Made by a program: the position numbers and the translations under genes | The notes under the pieces: model-generated | Databases searched by the model: none | Seen by the model: only the letters and a program-made list of their open reading frames with translations | What the model was told of the DNA's origin: nothing | From: an uncultured Cellvibrionales bacterium | GTDB taxonomy: Bacteria > Pseudomonadota > Gammaproteobacteria > Pseudomonadales > Cellvibrionaceae | Direction of reading: 5' to 3' | Assembly (NCBI GenBank): GCA_913050115.1 | Contig: CAJWZU010000004.1 | Location: 24,724-88,723 of the forward strand | Length of the DNA: 64,000 nt | In this document: piece by piece, positions 19,934 through 29,716 of the stretch | Layout: each line of letters starts with the position of its first letter | Position numbering within the stretch: position 1 is the first letter of the stretch

Positions 19934-20758
19934 TTATAGCGGCTGATACAAACGAATAAAACGGGCAAAGCGCGGCAGGCCTTGGTCAGTCAGACCATTG
20001 TATCTATAGGTGATTTTCGCCCCTATAACGGGAGGATCGTGGCGTTCGGCGTCTGTGAAGCCGCTGCCCACTTTAAAATGAATGCCACTGGGCAGCACCA
20101 CCCGCAGTGAGCCCATAGCGCCTAGGTATTTTCCCTTACCCGGCAAGTGCGCAACTACGACTCCTTCAGCGTCATCATACTGCTTGAGTTTAATCAGGTC
20201 ATCACTGCGACCGCCGCGATATAAACTGCTGCCCCGATGCAACATTAAACCTTCCGCGCCGCTGGTAACTACCGCCTTTAAATGTTCCATCAGTACAGCG
20301 GTCGAGGCAATTTTGTCTTGCTGAACAGCGACCAACCAAGTGATTTGCCTCGATTGCAGGAGGCTATTTAGCCGCGTTAGACGCTGGTCGAAAGAACCCT
20401 GTTCAGCGGGTAAATCAAACACCATAAAGCGCACTTGGCGCCAACGCGGATCGTCTTTATCGGCACTTTTTACCACACTGGCTAGAGCCTGAAACTGCCC
20501 TCGGCCTAGCCATAACTCACCATCCATTGGTTGCTTAGGAAAATTCGCCACGAACCAGTCAGGTGTTAAAAATCGATTACCGGCGCGCGACAATAATTGC
20601 TGCCCATCCCAATACGCACGATAGCCATCGTATTTTTCACTCACCCAGTAGTCGTTTAAATTCAGCTTATCAGAGTAGTTATTCGCCAGTATTAACGCTG
20701 CTGGCTCGGCCTGAGCAGTTCCAGTCAACAGTACCAACAACAGTAATAAAACAGCCAT
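19934..20758 (-). CDS. Secreted ATP-dependent DNA ligase (LigE type)
   Basis: Minimal ATP-dependent DNA ligase of 274 aa with a clear signal peptide (first 17 residues, ending GTAQA). This predicts a periplasmic location. The adenylation motif I is SEKYDGYRAYWDG with the lysine nucleophile; motif III (FMVFDLPAEQ), motif IV (EGLMLHRG) and motif V (LIKLKQYDDAE) follow, then a short OB domain. There is no extra DNA-binding domain. Known LigE enzymes have this layout and are thought to act on DNA in the periplasm, perhaps during uptake. No competence genes are adjacent. Confidence 0.9.
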   Translation of the reverse strand: MAVLLLLLVLLTGTAQAEPAALILANNYSDKLNLNDYWVSEKYDGYRAYWDGQQLLSRAGNRFLTPDWFVANFPKQPMDGELWLGRGQFQALASVVKSADKDDPRWRQVRFMVFDLPAEQGSFDQRLTRLNSLLQSRQITWLVAVQQDKIASTAVLMEHLKAVVTSGAEGLMLHRGSSLYRGGRSDDLIKLKQYDDAEGVVVAHLPGKGKYLGAMGSLRVVLPSGIHFKVGSGFTDAERHDPPVIGAKITYRYNGLTDQGLPRFARFIRLYQPL

Positions 20759-20782
20759 AGAGAATCCTTTCTCTAAAAAAAT

Positions 20783-21745
20783 TTATCTAGTGACACCTTT
20801 ATGCGAGCGCAGCAACTTTAACGGCGACACGCCCTGATAAAACCCCAGCGCCACTACTATCATAGCGGCCCCCCACAACAACCGCGCTGAGATAATCTCA
20901 GAGTCGAGCCAGTGACCTAAATACAGCGCTAACACGGGTGTTATCAGGGTCACTAGTGACAACGAGATTGGTGATATATTGCGCAGTAAATAATAGTAAA
21001 AGGTAAAACCCAGCAGCGAACCAAATAATGTTAAATACGCTATTGCCCAGAGCGATTTATCACTGACTTGCTGCAGCCAAGGATCGTCCCCAAAATACCA
21101 AGCTAGACCCCAAGTCAAAAATAGTGCCGGCACTGCAAACAAAAGAGCCCCGGTCGTCTGCTGCAAACTGCCTATCTGTTGGCTCTGCTGGGCCAGACTT
21201 TTTAGCAGCACACTGCTGCCGCCCATGATTGAACAAGCGCCAAGCGCCGCCAAAACACCCAAACCGGCATTGCTACCCAGTACCACCTGATCGCCAAAAA
21301 TCACCACTAAACCCGCTATCGCCAACAACAGCGCCAGCAACTTAACGACAGTAAAAGGATTTTCTCGCAGAATAAAAATTGATAATACACCAGTCGCTAT
21401 CGGCGTCATGGCAAAAATTAATGCCAACATACCGGAACTAATATACTGTGCCGCCCAGTACACCAGCGGCATAGCAGGAAACAAGCCAAGTGATGCCACG
21501 GCATAAACCTTCCATGCCCCTTTTACAGAAAACAGCGGCCGTTGCAGCAACGCTAATAATAACAGTGCTAAAGCACAGGCCATAAACATCCGCAGCGATA
21601 CCGCCGCGATAAAACTAAAACTTTCGTTACTCCATTTAATGGCCAGCGGCGTTGTTGACCACAAAAGCACCACCGATATATAAACTGCTACAACCTTCAC
21701 CCAAACCCCCGAATATAATCTGTTAATATCTATTTTACCCTTCAT
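20783..21745 (-). CDS. EamA/DMT-family transporter
   Basis: A 320-aa inner-membrane protein with about ten hydrophobic helices in two EamA repeats, the usual drug/metabolite transporter layout. The first repeat starts with TTPLAIKWSNE after helix 1; the second includes the FGSLLGFTFYYYLL segment. Substrate cannot be predicted. It starts 23 bp from the divergent cca start and ends 24 bp before the ligE-type gene, so those two may be cotranscribed. Confidence 0.88.
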   Translation of the reverse strand: MKGKIDINRLYSGVWVKVVAVYISVVLLWSTTPLAIKWSNESFSFIAAVSLRMFMACALALLLLALLQRPLFSVKGAWKVYAVASLGLFPAMPLVYWAAQYISSGMLALIFAMTPIATGVLSIFILRENPFTVVKLLALLLAIAGLVVIFGDQVVLGSNAGLGVLAALGACSIMGGSSVLLKSLAQQSQQIGSLQQTTGALLFAVPALFLTWGLAWYFGDDPWLQQVSDKSLWAIAYLTLFGSLLGFTFYYYLLRNISPISLSLVTLITPVLALYLGHWLDSEIISARLLWGAAMIVVALGFYQGVSPLKLLRSHKGVTR

Positions 21746-21768
21746 ACGATATCTAGACTAAAAACTTT

Positions 21769-23001
21769 ATGCACATTCTTTTGGTCGGCGGCGCAGTTCG
21801 CGACAAACTCATGCACTATCCTGTCGGCGATTGTGACTGGGTGGTGGTAGGCGCAACCCCTGCACATATGCAAAAAATGGGTTACACCCCAGTCGGCAAA
21901 GACTTTCCGGTATTCCTGCACCCAGAGACCAAGGAAGAGTACGCGCTGGCGCGCACCGAACGCAAAACTGCACCGGGTTACGGCGGTTTTCAATTTCACT
22001 GCGCTCCCGACATCACCCTTGAGCAAGACCTTGTCCGGCGCGATCTAACGATTAACGCCATGGCAGAACACGCTGACGGTACGCTGATAGACCCCTACAA
22101 TGGCCAGCAAGACATCAAAGATAAAAAGCTGCGCCATGTATCCGCTGCCTTTGCCGAGGACCCTGTGCGCATACTGCGCGTGGCCCGTTTTGCCGCGCGC
22201 TATCATCATCTTGGCTTTACTGTTGCCAGAGAAACTACTCAGCTAATGATGAGTATGGTCAATAGCGGTGAGGTCGATCATCTCGTGGCCGAGCGCGTGT
22301 GGAAAGAAATGAGTCGCGCCTTAGCGGAACAGTCGCCACAAGTTTTCATCCAAGTGCTGCGCGACTGCGGAGCTTTGGCGCGGATTATGCCAGAGCTAGA
22401 CCACCTGTTTGGCATACCACAACCCGCTAAATACCACCCTGAAATTGACTGCGGCCTGCATGTAATGATGGTGTTAAAACAGGCGGCAATATTGACCCCT
22501 AACGTCAATGTACGCCTAGCTTGCCTGTTACATGACCTTGGTAAAGGCACCACCCCAGCCGAAATACTGCCGAGCCATCGCGGTCACGAAAATCGCAGTG
22601 TGCCGTTAGTGGAACAACTATGCCAGCGCTTAAGTGTGCCCAAAGATGCGCGTGAACTGGCACTAAAAGTTGCTGAATACCACACCAGCGTTCACCGTAT
22701 TCGGGATCTAGATGCCGCTGCGCGCTATCATATACTCAAATCTCTAGACGCTTTTCGGCGTCCGGAAAAATTTAATCAATTACTGCTGTCATGCATTGCC
22801 GACGCTCGTGGCCGCAGCGGATTTGAGCACACCGAGTATCCGCAGGCATGCATCTTCAGAGCCAGCCTACAAGCCTGCAATAGCGTGCTGGTAGCCGATA
22901 TTATTAGCGCTGGTTTCAAAGGTAAAGCCGTTGGCGATGAACTCGATCGCCGGCGCATAAAGGCCATCGAAAATGAATCTATCGGCAACAAACATGAATA
23001 A
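21769..23001 (+). CDS. cca: Multifunctional CCA tRNA nucleotidyltransferase
   Basis: Adds and repairs the 3' CCA of tRNAs without a nucleic acid template. The 410-aa protein has the class II nucleotidyltransferase motifs VGGAVRD, GDCDWVVVG and RRDLTINAMA, the neck and body helices, and a C-terminal HD phosphohydrolase domain (LLHDLGKG, about 245-250). That is the longer, multifunctional form of gammaproteobacteria. Its last codons overlap the start of the pteridine reductase gene. Confidence 0.96.
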   Translation: MHILLVGGAVRDKLMHYPVGDCDWVVVGATPAHMQKMGYTPVGKDFPVFLHPETKEEYALARTERKTAPGYGGFQFHCAPDITLEQDLVRRDLTINAMAEHADGTLIDPYNGQQDIKDKKLRHVSAAFAEDPVRILRVARFAARYHHLGFTVARETTQLMMSMVNSGEVDHLVAERVWKEMSRALAEQSPQVFIQVLRDCGALARIMPELDHLFGIPQPAKYHPEIDCGLHVMMVLKQAAILTPNVNVRLACLLHDLGKGTTPAEILPSHRGHENRSVPLVEQLCQRLSVPKDARELALKVAEYHTSVHRIRDLDAAARYHILKSLDAFRRPEKFNQLLLSCIADARGRSGFEHTEYPQACIFRASLQACNSVLVADIISAGFKGKAVGDELDRRRIKAIENESIGNKHE

Positions 23002-23725
23002 AGTCGCACTAATTACCGGCGCCGCTAAACGCATTGGCGCCGCTATTGCACGCCAGCTTCACGGCCAAGGCATCAATATTGTATTGCACTATCGCCACTC
23101 AAAAAATCATGCGCAAGCACTGTGTAGCGAGTTAAATGTTCAGCGCAACAACAGCGCTACCATACTGCAAGCTGACCTCAGTGATCTAAAGGCTATTAAC
23201 GAGCTAGCCATGCTCGCACAACAATACTGGGGACAAGTGGATATCCTCATCAATAACGCCTCCAGCTTTTATCCGACCGAAATTGGTAACAGTACTGATC
23301 AGCAGTGGCAGGATTTATTTAACAGCAACCTCAAGGCGCCTTTCTTTTTATCTCAGGCTCTGGCGCCGGAATTAAAAAAACACCGCGGCTGCATTATTAA
23401 CATGGCCGATATTCACGCCGAGCGCCCATTAAAAAATCACAGCATATACTGCTGCGCCAAAGCGGGTAATGTCATGCTAACTAAATCACTGGCGCGCGAG
23501 TTGGCTCCTGAGGTACGGGTTAACGGCGTTGCCCCAGGTGCTATTCTATGGCCAGAAGAAGCATTAAACGTTGATGAAAAGAATGAAATTATCGAGCGCA
23601 CCGCGCTCAAACGCGCGGGCAGCGAAAGCGATATTGCCGCTACAGTGTGGTTCTTGGTCAACAGCTCGCCTTATATAACGGGGCAAATCATCCCCGTAGA
23701 TGGCGGCCGCACACTGAGTAATTAA
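22994..23725 (+). CDS. Pteridine reductase, FolM/PTR1-like SDR
   Basis: A 243-aa short-chain dehydrogenase. The N-terminal TGAAKRIGAAIA motif has the TGxxxRxG variant typical of pteridine reductases rather than TGxxxGxG. It has NNASSFYPTEIG, the catalytic Tyr in HSIYCCAKAGN, and PGAILWPEE. It probably reduces dihydrobiopterin or dihydrofolate with NADPH. The ATG at 22994 overlaps the cca stop (8 bp shared) and leaves the Rossmann strand right at the N-terminus. Its 3' end overlaps folK by 4 bp, and the folB-folK neighbourhood supports a pterin role. Confidence 0.88.
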   Translation: MNKVALITGAAKRIGAAIARQLHGQGINIVLHYRHSKNHAQALCSELNVQRNNSATILQADLSDLKAINELAMLAQQYWGQVDILINNASSFYPTEIGNSTDQQWQDLFNSNLKAPFFLSQALAPELKKHRGCIINMADIHAERPLKNHSIYCCAKAGNVMLTKSLARELAPEVRVNGVAPGAILWPEEALNVDEKNEIIERTALKRAGSESDIAATVWFLVNSSPYITGQIIPVDGGRTLSN

Positions 23726-24237
23726 ACCGCGTGCGAGATAGCTTGTCCGCACCACTCGAAATTGATAGGCCATAGCTGTTGTGAGCTTTTATCATAGCAA
23801 GCCCATAATTCGGCATAGTTTTTACCGGCTTGCGGATGTATGTCCTCAGAGGCAATTTCTGCCAGCGGCCAGAGCACGAACGCATTGATTAATACTTCGG
23901 CGCGCGGCAATTCTACGCCATCAATAATGCCTAAAAAATAATCGTAGGTGAGTATATCGATATCGAGCGTACGACCCGAAAACTTAGGCCCCGAGCGCAC
24001 GCGGCCATTAGTGTCTTCTATTTTCTTCAATAGAATAGATAACTCACCAACGGATAAGTCGGTATCAATGGCAACTACTAAGTTGTAAAAATTATCGCCA
24101 CGAAAACCCACCGCAACACTTTCAAATACTGACGATATTTGCAGATCAGTAAACTCCACAGCCAAAAAATCGAGTGCGGCAACAATATACTTAGTCGCTT
24201 CAATGTTGCTGCCAAGACTTAAATACACTTTTGCCAC
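23722..24237 (-). CDS. folK: HPPK, folate biosynthesis pyrophosphokinase
   Basis: Transfers pyrophosphate from ATP to 6-hydroxymethyl-7,8-dihydropterin. The 171-aa protein has the LSLGSN opening, SVFESVAVGFRGDNFYN and the signature GRTLDIDILTYD. It directly follows folB (stop and start adjacent), so the two are cotranscribed. It faces the pteridine reductase gene tail to tail. Confidence 0.95.
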   Translation of the reverse strand: MAKVYLSLGSNIEATKYIVAALDFLAVEFTDLQISSVFESVAVGFRGDNFYNLVVAIDTDLSVGELSILLKKIEDTNGRVRSGPKFSGRTLDIDILTYDYFLGIIDGVELPRAEVLINAFVLWPLAEIASEDIHPQAGKNYAELWACYDKSSQQLWPINFEWCGQAISHAV

Positions 24238-24606
24238 TTAGCTTGCACTCACAGGTTTTTCACCGCGCTCTATAATTAAACCCACATCGCGAGCACCACG
24301 AATAGCGCCAGGCTTTGACAAACGCATTTTAAGCCAAGGCACATTAAACTCTTCGCGCACAGTTTTAGCGACAGTCTCAGCCATAGTTTCCACCAGTTCA
24401 AATTCACTGTCTTCGATCAGGCGAATTAAGCGCTGGGAAACATCTTTATAATTAAGGGCGAACTGAATATCATCGGTCGCTGCAGCTGAACGAATATCGG
24501 TCGCCATTTCTAGATCGATACTGATCGTCTGGCGAACTTTTCTCTCCCAATCAAAAATACCAATAATGGTATCAATGCGGAGATCTCTGATATAAACAAT
24601 ATCCAT
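24238..24606 (-). CDS. folB: Dihydroneopterin aldolase
   Basis: Cleaves dihydroneopterin to 6-hydroxymethyldihydropterin and glycolaldehyde, the step before FolK. The 122-aa protein has RIDTIIGIFDWERKVRQ, DYxDV-type NYKDVSQRL, LVETMAETVA and LSKPGAIRGARDVGLIIER. The start ATG at 24606 gives the family N-terminus MDIVYIRDL; an ATG three codons upstream is also possible. Confidence 0.95.
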   Translation of the reverse strand: MDIVYIRDLRIDTIIGIFDWERKVRQTISIDLEMATDIRSAAATDDIQFALNYKDVSQRLIRLIEDSEFELVETMAETVAKTVREEFNVPWLKMRLSKPGAIRGARDVGLIIERGEKPVSAS

Positions 24607-24731
24607 GAACAACACTACCCCAAATATTCGAACTTAATATACATAGAATCGAGACGCACTCCCAATCCCCCGTTATAAAACCTTGCCAATGATTACGTCT
24701 ATATGAAACTCTCTGCGGTGGACAGTATCTA

Positions 24732-25205
24732 TTATGTTCGTTTCCCTAATTTAAGCCGGCCGTCGCTGAAAAACTGCACTGCCTGGGGGCGTTTCTTACC
24801 AATTAAAATCGGACCGTCGTCAAAGAATAAAAAGTTTTTCCACGCGCGCTGAAATACCGCCCAACGTGTCTCGATGACATGCTCGGCATCAAAGCAAAAA
24901 TACACCAGTGTCTCCGGCTGCCAATCGATAAACGCCTGTAATTCAGCCGGCAAATCCATATCTTCGCCTTCCCATGCGGTCTGCCAATCAGCACTCTCAC
25001 ACCAGCTGGATTCCTTAACGGGCCAGTCATTTTTATCGAAGTTTTCCACACCAACGGCTTCGGCACTAATATAAGTACGCCAAATATCACCCGCCATCTG
25101 CGCCCCTAGGGGTTTAATCGCCGCTAAATCATCATCACTTAATGGTAGGTCTTGATGCCGAAAAACCCAGCCGTTTTTATAATCCTTGAGATCTATGTAT
25201 TTCAT
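24732..25205 (-). CDS. DUF2947-like protein
   Basis: A 157-aa soluble protein, acidic and tryptophan-rich ([48 protein letters not shown]). By recollection this matches the DUF2947 family of gammaproteobacteria, which has no known function. No signal peptide or membrane segment. Its ATG overlaps the tsaD stop as ATGA, so it is translationally coupled to tsaD; the reason is unknown. Confidence 0.7.
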   Translation of the reverse strand: MKYIDLKDYKNGWVFRHQDLPLSDDDLAAIKPLGAQMAGDIWRTYISAEAVGVENFDKNDWPVKESSWCESADWQTAWEGEDMDLPAELQAFIDWQPETLVYFCFDAEHVIETRWAVFQRAWKNFLFFDDGPILIGKKRPQAVQFFSDGRLKLGKRT

Positions 25206-26251
25206 ATTTTATCACCATGGCTAAGCAGTGGCGGTAACGTCTCCATATCCCAGCGCGGGGTCACGGTTAAAGCCAGACCATCACTCTGACCGGCAACAAG
25301 ACGCTGAGCGCCAGCATAGGCAATCATCGCACCATTGTCGGTGCAATATTCTGGTCGAGCGTAACGCACCTTGGCATCAAATTTACCCAGCGCCGCCTCT
25401 AGATCTTCACGCAAGCGCGCATTGGCCGACACACCGCCGGCAATAACAAGGGTTTTAAGATCTTCTTGCTGCAGGGCACGGCGGCATTTAATTACCAGCG
25501 TGGCGACTACAGCCTCTTCAAATGCACAGGCAATATCGGCGCAGGTTTGATCGTCGGGTAAACCGTCGGCCTCAGCAAATTTTGCCACAGTATTTAATGT
25601 AAAGGTTTTCAAACCACTAAAACTAAAATCAAGGCCGGGGCGGTCGGTCATAGGGCGCGGAAACTTAAAGCGGGTTTTGTCACCTCGCTTGGCCAGTTCG
25701 GCAATACGCGGGCCGCCAGGGTAATCTAAATCAAGCATCTTGGCGGCCTTGTCGAAGGCCTCACCGGCGGCATCATCTAAGGATTCACCCAGTAGTTTGT
25801 ACTCGCCAATAGCATCCACCCGCACCAACTGAGTGTGGCCGCCGCTCACTAACAGTGCGACAAAAGGAAAGGCGGGCGGATTGGCTTCAAGCATCGGAGC
25901 CAACAAATGCCCCTCCATGTGATGAACGCCTACCGCGGGCACCTGCCATGCGTACGCCAGCGATCGCCCCACAGCGGCGCCCACCATTAAAGCACCCACT
26001 AAACCGGGGCCTGAGGTATAAGCGATACCGTCAATTTGGTCAGCCGTAAGGCCCGCCTCATCCATCACCTGCTGAATCAGCGGCAAGGCTTTACGCACAT
26101 GGTCGCGGGAAGCCAGTTCGGGCACTACGCCGCCATATTCAGCGTGAACCTCCACTTGCGAGTAGAGCGCCTCCGCGAGCAGCCCCTGCTCGGTGTCGTA
26201 AATGGCAACGCCAGTTTCATCACAAGACGTCTCTAAACCTAAAATCCGCAT
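25202..26251 (-). CDS. tsaD: tRNA threonylcarbamoyladenosine transferase
   Basis: Transfers the threonylcarbamoyl group to A37 of ANN-reading tRNAs, working with TsaB and TsaE. The 349-aa protein has [13 protein letters not shown] at the N-terminus, the metal-binding [18 protein letters not shown], and [11 protein letters not shown]. It is divergent from rpsU, as in many proteobacteria. Confidence 0.97.
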   Translation of the reverse strand: MRILGLETSCDETGVAIYDTEQGLLAEALYSQVEVHAEYGGVVPELASRDHVRKALPLIQQVMDEAGLTADQIDGIAYTSGPGLVGALMVGAAVGRSLAYAWQVPAVGVHHMEGHLLAPMLEANPPAFPFVALLVSGGHTQLVRVDAIGEYKLLGESLDDAAGEAFDKAAKMLDLDYPGGPRIAELAKRGDKTRFKFPRPMTDRPGLDFSFSGLKTFTLNTVAKFAEADGLPDDQTCADIACAFEEAVVATLVIKCRRALQQEDLKTLVIAGGVSANARLREDLEAALGKFDAKVRYARPEYCTDNGAMIAYAGAQRLVAGQSDGLALTVTPRWDMETLPPLLSHGDKI

Positions 26252-26602
26252 AGTTCTATCCGCATAGTTTCGTAGCCTCTTTAACCGGTTGCTGAAGTCA
26301 GTGCATTCAACAACCTATTATCGCTAACTTAGCTGCAAGTGGCGCATAATAATGCCACCCTGCCTTAAGAGCCAGTTCTGCTGATGTTTTTGCAAGCTTT
26401 CGCACTCTTTTAGGCACTATATTGATCGTATGGTGTAAATACACGGTTGCAGCTGGTAGACGAAATGTATAAAATCCGCACCCCTGTTTTGTAGGAATTA
26501 CTCTCTTCGGTGAAAACCGTGTGATTAAGGCCACATCGAAACTCGACGAGTTTTGAAAATATACGAACATTGAGTTCAGACACACTTATTTGGAATTAAG
26601 AC
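26252..26602. other. tsaD-rpsU divergent intergenic region
   Basis: A 351-bp region that must carry promoters for tsaD and the rpsU block. A possible promoter is TTGCAG (26447-26452), 15 bp, TATAAA (26468-26473); the spacer is short. No hairpin or repeat stands out. Confidence 0.4.
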
Positions 26603-26818
26603 ATGCCATCAGTAAAGCTTAAAGAAAACGAACCTTTCGATATCGCTCTGCGTCGCTTCAAGCGCTCTTGCGAAAAAGCCGGTGTATTGGCTGAAGTACG
26701 TCGCCGCGAGCACTACGAGAAACCAACCTCAGTTCGCAAGCGTCAAGCGGCTGCCGCCGTTAAGCGTCACGCCAAAAAAGTTCAGCGTGAAACTAAAAAG
26801 TTCGTACGTCTGTACTAA
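26603..26818 (+). CDS. rpsU: 30S ribosomal protein S21
   Basis: A 71-aa, very basic ribosomal protein that binds the 30S platform and aids initiation. It starts [21 protein letters not shown] in two halves of the usual family opening. It leads the macromolecular synthesis cluster rpsU-yqeY-dnaG-rpoD, so ribosome, primase and sigma production are physically linked. Confidence 0.98.
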   Translation: MPSVKLKENEPFDIALRRFKRSCEKAGVLAEVRRREHYEKPTSVRKRQAAAAVKRHAKKVQRETKKFVRLY

Positions 26819-26936
26819 TAGCTTCCAGCTACTAGTCTGAACTCCCGACCGGCGGCGCGAAAGCGTTACGCCGGTTTTGGACGTTGTGCTGCAAGATAAT
26901 TTCCGCTTAAGAATAACTTATAAAGGACACCGCCTC

Positions 26937-27386
26937 ATGGCCTCAGCAATCCAAGCAACTATTAAGGTCGCAATGAAGGCCGCTATGCGAGCTAAAGCAA
27001 AAGTGCGTCTCGGGGTGATCCGCATGATTCAGGCAGAGTTCAAGCGCATTGAAGTTGATGAGCGTATCGAGCTAGACGACGCCCGCGTACTGGCCGTGCT
27101 CGACAAAATGAGCAAGCAGCGCCGCGATTCAGAAACACAGTACCGAGACGCCGACCGTGCCGACCTGGCCGACATCGAAGCCTTTGAACTCACTGTTATT
27201 GCCGACTTCCTGCCCGCCGCACTGACCGATGATGAAATATCCGCACTCATCGACGAAGCGGTTACCGCAACGGGTGCCAGCAGCATGCAAGACATGGGCA
27301 AAGTTATGGGCATTCTCAAACCACAAACCCAGGGTCGGGCAGATATGGGCGCCATCAGCAAGCTGATTAAAGCCAAGCTGGGCTAA
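26937..27386 (+). CDS. yqeY: GatB/YqeY domain protein
   Basis: A 149-aa helical protein similar to the C-terminal tRNA-binding domain of GatB. It has LGVIRMIQAEFKRIEVD, DDARVLAVLDKMSKQRRDS, FLPAAL and MGKVMGILKP. The start at 26937 is preceded by AAAGGA; 20 further upstream codons are open but not supported. It commonly sits between rpsU and dnaG. Its role is not established; tRNA-related function is inferred from the domain. Confidence 0.93.
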   Translation: MASAIQATIKVAMKAAMRAKAKVRLGVIRMIQAEFKRIEVDERIELDDARVLAVLDKMSKQRRDSETQYRDADRADLADIEAFELTVIADFLPAALTDDEISALIDEAVTATGASSMQDMGKVMGILKPQTQGRADMGAISKLIKAKLG

Positions 27387-27436
27387 ACCAAGTCTACCTT
27401 AACCCTTTGGCAGCGTAACGATCGAGGGGCGATAAG

Positions 27437-27502
27437 GCGCAAGCTTCGCTTAAATGCGGAGTTTACATTGTGTAAATAAGCAATTTGAGCGGGGTTTGCA
27501 AC
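27437..27502. repeat. Imperfect palindrome between yqeY and dnaG
   Basis: Nested inverted repeat centred on TTTACA-TTG-TGTAAA (27462-27476), with outer partial arms CGCTTAAAT and ATTTGAGCG. It may act as a transcript hairpin or be a small extragenic repeat. It loosely resembles the element at 31627-31726. Confidence 0.5.
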
Positions 27503-27530
27503 GCCGCATCACTGAGTGCAATAACTACAA

Positions 27531-29585
27531 ATGGCCGGTTTAATACCACAATCGTTTATTGATGGCCTACTCGACCGAGTCGATATAGTCGAGCTGGTCG
27601 ACGGTCGCGTAAAACTTAAGAAAACTGGCAAAAATTACAGTGCCTGCTGCCCTTTCCACGACGAAAAATCTCCGTCCTTTACTGTCAGTCCTGAAAAACA
27701 GTTTTATTATTGTTTTGGTTGTGGCGCCAGCGGCAACGCCGTCGGTTTCTTAATGGAATACGATCGCATCGGATTTATCGAGTCGGTCGAACAACTGGCG
27801 CATCGCGCCGGTTTGCAAGTCCCAAAGCTAGAGCGCAACCCCGCACAAGAACAGCGCGACCGTGCCCGCAACAGCATTTACACCCTATTAGAAAAAGCCG
27901 ATGCTTTTTACCAACAGCAATTACGCCAACACAAAACTCGCGAGCAGGCAGTGAACTACTTAAAAGGTCGCGGCTTAGACGGCAGCATTGCCCGCGACTT
28001 TGGCATCGGCTACGCACCTCCGGGCTGGGACAACTTACTGCAATCTCTAGGCGAGAAGCCCGAGCAGCGCCAGCTACTAATCGACGGTGGCATGCTAGTC
28101 GATCGCAAAGGCGAAAATGGCGAGAAAGACAAACTCTACGACCGCTTTCGCCACCGCATACAATTTCCCATACGCGATATTCGCGGACGCGTCATCGGCT
28201 TTGGCGGACGCGTACTCGGGGACGACAAACCCAAGTACCTAAACTCACCGGAGACACCCGTTTTCTCCAAAGGTCGCGAACTCTATGGGCTGTATGAAGC
28301 GCGTCAATTTTACCGCCAATTGCCGCGTCTACTCGTGGTCGAAGGCTATATGGATGTCGTCAGCCTAGCTCAGTTCGGCATTCGCTACAGTGTCGCCACT
28401 CTCGGTACAGCCTGTGGCGAAGACCATCTCGACCGCGCCTTTCGCCACACCACCGAAGTGGTGTTCTGCTTCGACGGCGACAATGCCGGCCGCGCGGCCG
28501 CCAGGCGCGCCCTAGAAAACAGCCTGCCCGCCATGAGTGATGGCCGCCAAGTGAAGTTTTTATTCCTACCCGACGGCGAAGACCCCGACACACTGGTGCG
28601 GCAAGTAGGCGCAGAAAAATTTGAAAACATGGTCGCACTGGCGGTGCCACTGGAAGACTTCCTGTTTGACGCCTGCGCCACCGACATAGACCCTCAGTCA
28701 CTCGAGGGCCGGGCCCGAATCAGCAAGCTCGCCGCGCCAATGCTCGACAAACTGCCGACTGGCATTTTTAAAGAGTTAATGTTCGACAAGCTCGCCAGCC
28801 GCACCGGCGTTAACCGCGCGATACTAGATGAGCTGATAGTGCAGGCGCCCAAGGCAACGCCTGAAGTCGTGCCAACAACCCGCAAAATCGAGAGTACTAC
28901 TGCGGCCCACCCCCAGACCCACGACCAATACACCGAGACAACCACACAGGGTCACACGGAGAACCTCACAGATTACAATCTCGACTACTATAATGATTAC
29001 GCACCAAATAACGATTATGCAGATGGCCCAGCAGACAGCGAGTACCAACCCGCTCACACACATACCGCTACATCTAATCAGACACAGAGTAACTACCTAG
29101 TACCACCGGCACGCAAAGCAATCGCACTGCTGCTGAGCGAACCAGCCCTCGCCGCCAAGTGCAATGACTACAGCGATCTCTATCCCAGCTGGCAAGAATC
29201 CGAAAATAGCGATTTGAAGTTGCTCGGGCATCTACTGACCCTGCTGGGACAGCGTCCTCACTACAAACTATCCCATCTTATTAGCTATTGGCGCGGTGCC
29301 TACGGCGAAACCGAAATGCAACAGCTCAGCGATATCGCCGGCTCAGACCTCGTGCAAGCCACTTTACGCATGAGTAAGCGCGACACAGACGACCCAGAAC
29401 GAACCAGTCAATACGACTTACAAACCGCACTGCTCGACACCCTTGCCAACCTAAAAAAGCATGGTAGAGAAAAACAGAGCCAAGCCTCACTGCAAAAACT
29501 CAAGCAAAGCGACTTCGCCTCACTGAGCCTAGACGAACACCGCCAACTGGTAGAGCAGGCCCTACAAAACAAAAAACGCCGTTAA
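27531..29585 (+). CDS. dnaG: DNA primase
   Basis: Makes RNA primers at the replication fork with DnaB. The 684-aa protein has the zinc finger CPFH...CFGCG (about 40-65), the RNA polymerase core with EGYMDVV and the TOPRIM FDGDNAGRAAARRA, and a C-terminal DnaB-binding domain (about 525-684). Residues about 445-520 form an unusually long linker rich in Thr, Asn, Tyr and Asp, making the protein longer than E. coli DnaG (581 aa). Confidence 0.97.
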   Translation: MAGLIPQSFIDGLLDRVDIVELVDGRVKLKKTGKNYSACCPFHDEKSPSFTVSPEKQFYYCFGCGASGNAVGFLMEYDRIGFIESVEQLAHRAGLQVPKLERNPAQEQRDRARNSIYTLLEKADAFYQQQLRQHKTREQAVNYLKGRGLDGSIARDFGIGYAPPGWDNLLQSLGEKPEQRQLLIDGGMLVDRKGENGEKDKLYDRFRHRIQFPIRDIRGRVIGFGGRVLGDDKPKYLNSPETPVFSKGRELYGLYEARQFYRQLPRLLVVEGYMDVVSLAQFGIRYSVATLGTACGEDHLDRAFRHTTEVVFCFDGDNAGRAAARRALENSLPAMSDGRQVKFLFLPDGEDPDTLVRQVGAEKFENMVALAVPLEDFLFDACATDIDPQSLEGRARISKLAAPMLDKLPTGIFKELMFDKLASRTGVNRAILDELIVQAPKATPEVVPTTRKIESTTAAHPQTHDQYTETTTQGHTENLTDYNLDYYNDYAPNNDYADGPADSEYQPAHTHTATSNQTQSNYLVPPARKAIALLLSEPALAAKCNDYSDLYPSWQESENSDLKLLGHLLTLLGQRPHYKLSHLISYWRGAYGETEMQQLSDIAGSDLVQATLRMSKRDTDDPERTSQYDLQTALLDTLANLKKHGREKQSQASLQKLKQSDFASLSLDEHRQLVEQALQNKKRR

Positions 29586-29716
29586 TACAGCCGCATTACT
29601 CACTGAAGACACTTTTTTCTACGTAATTACAATATAAGGCTTGTATTCCTAGAACCAGACACCATATATCGTCTATAATTTCTTGTTTCCATTTGTCCGC
29701 TTGTCACAGGTTTCGA

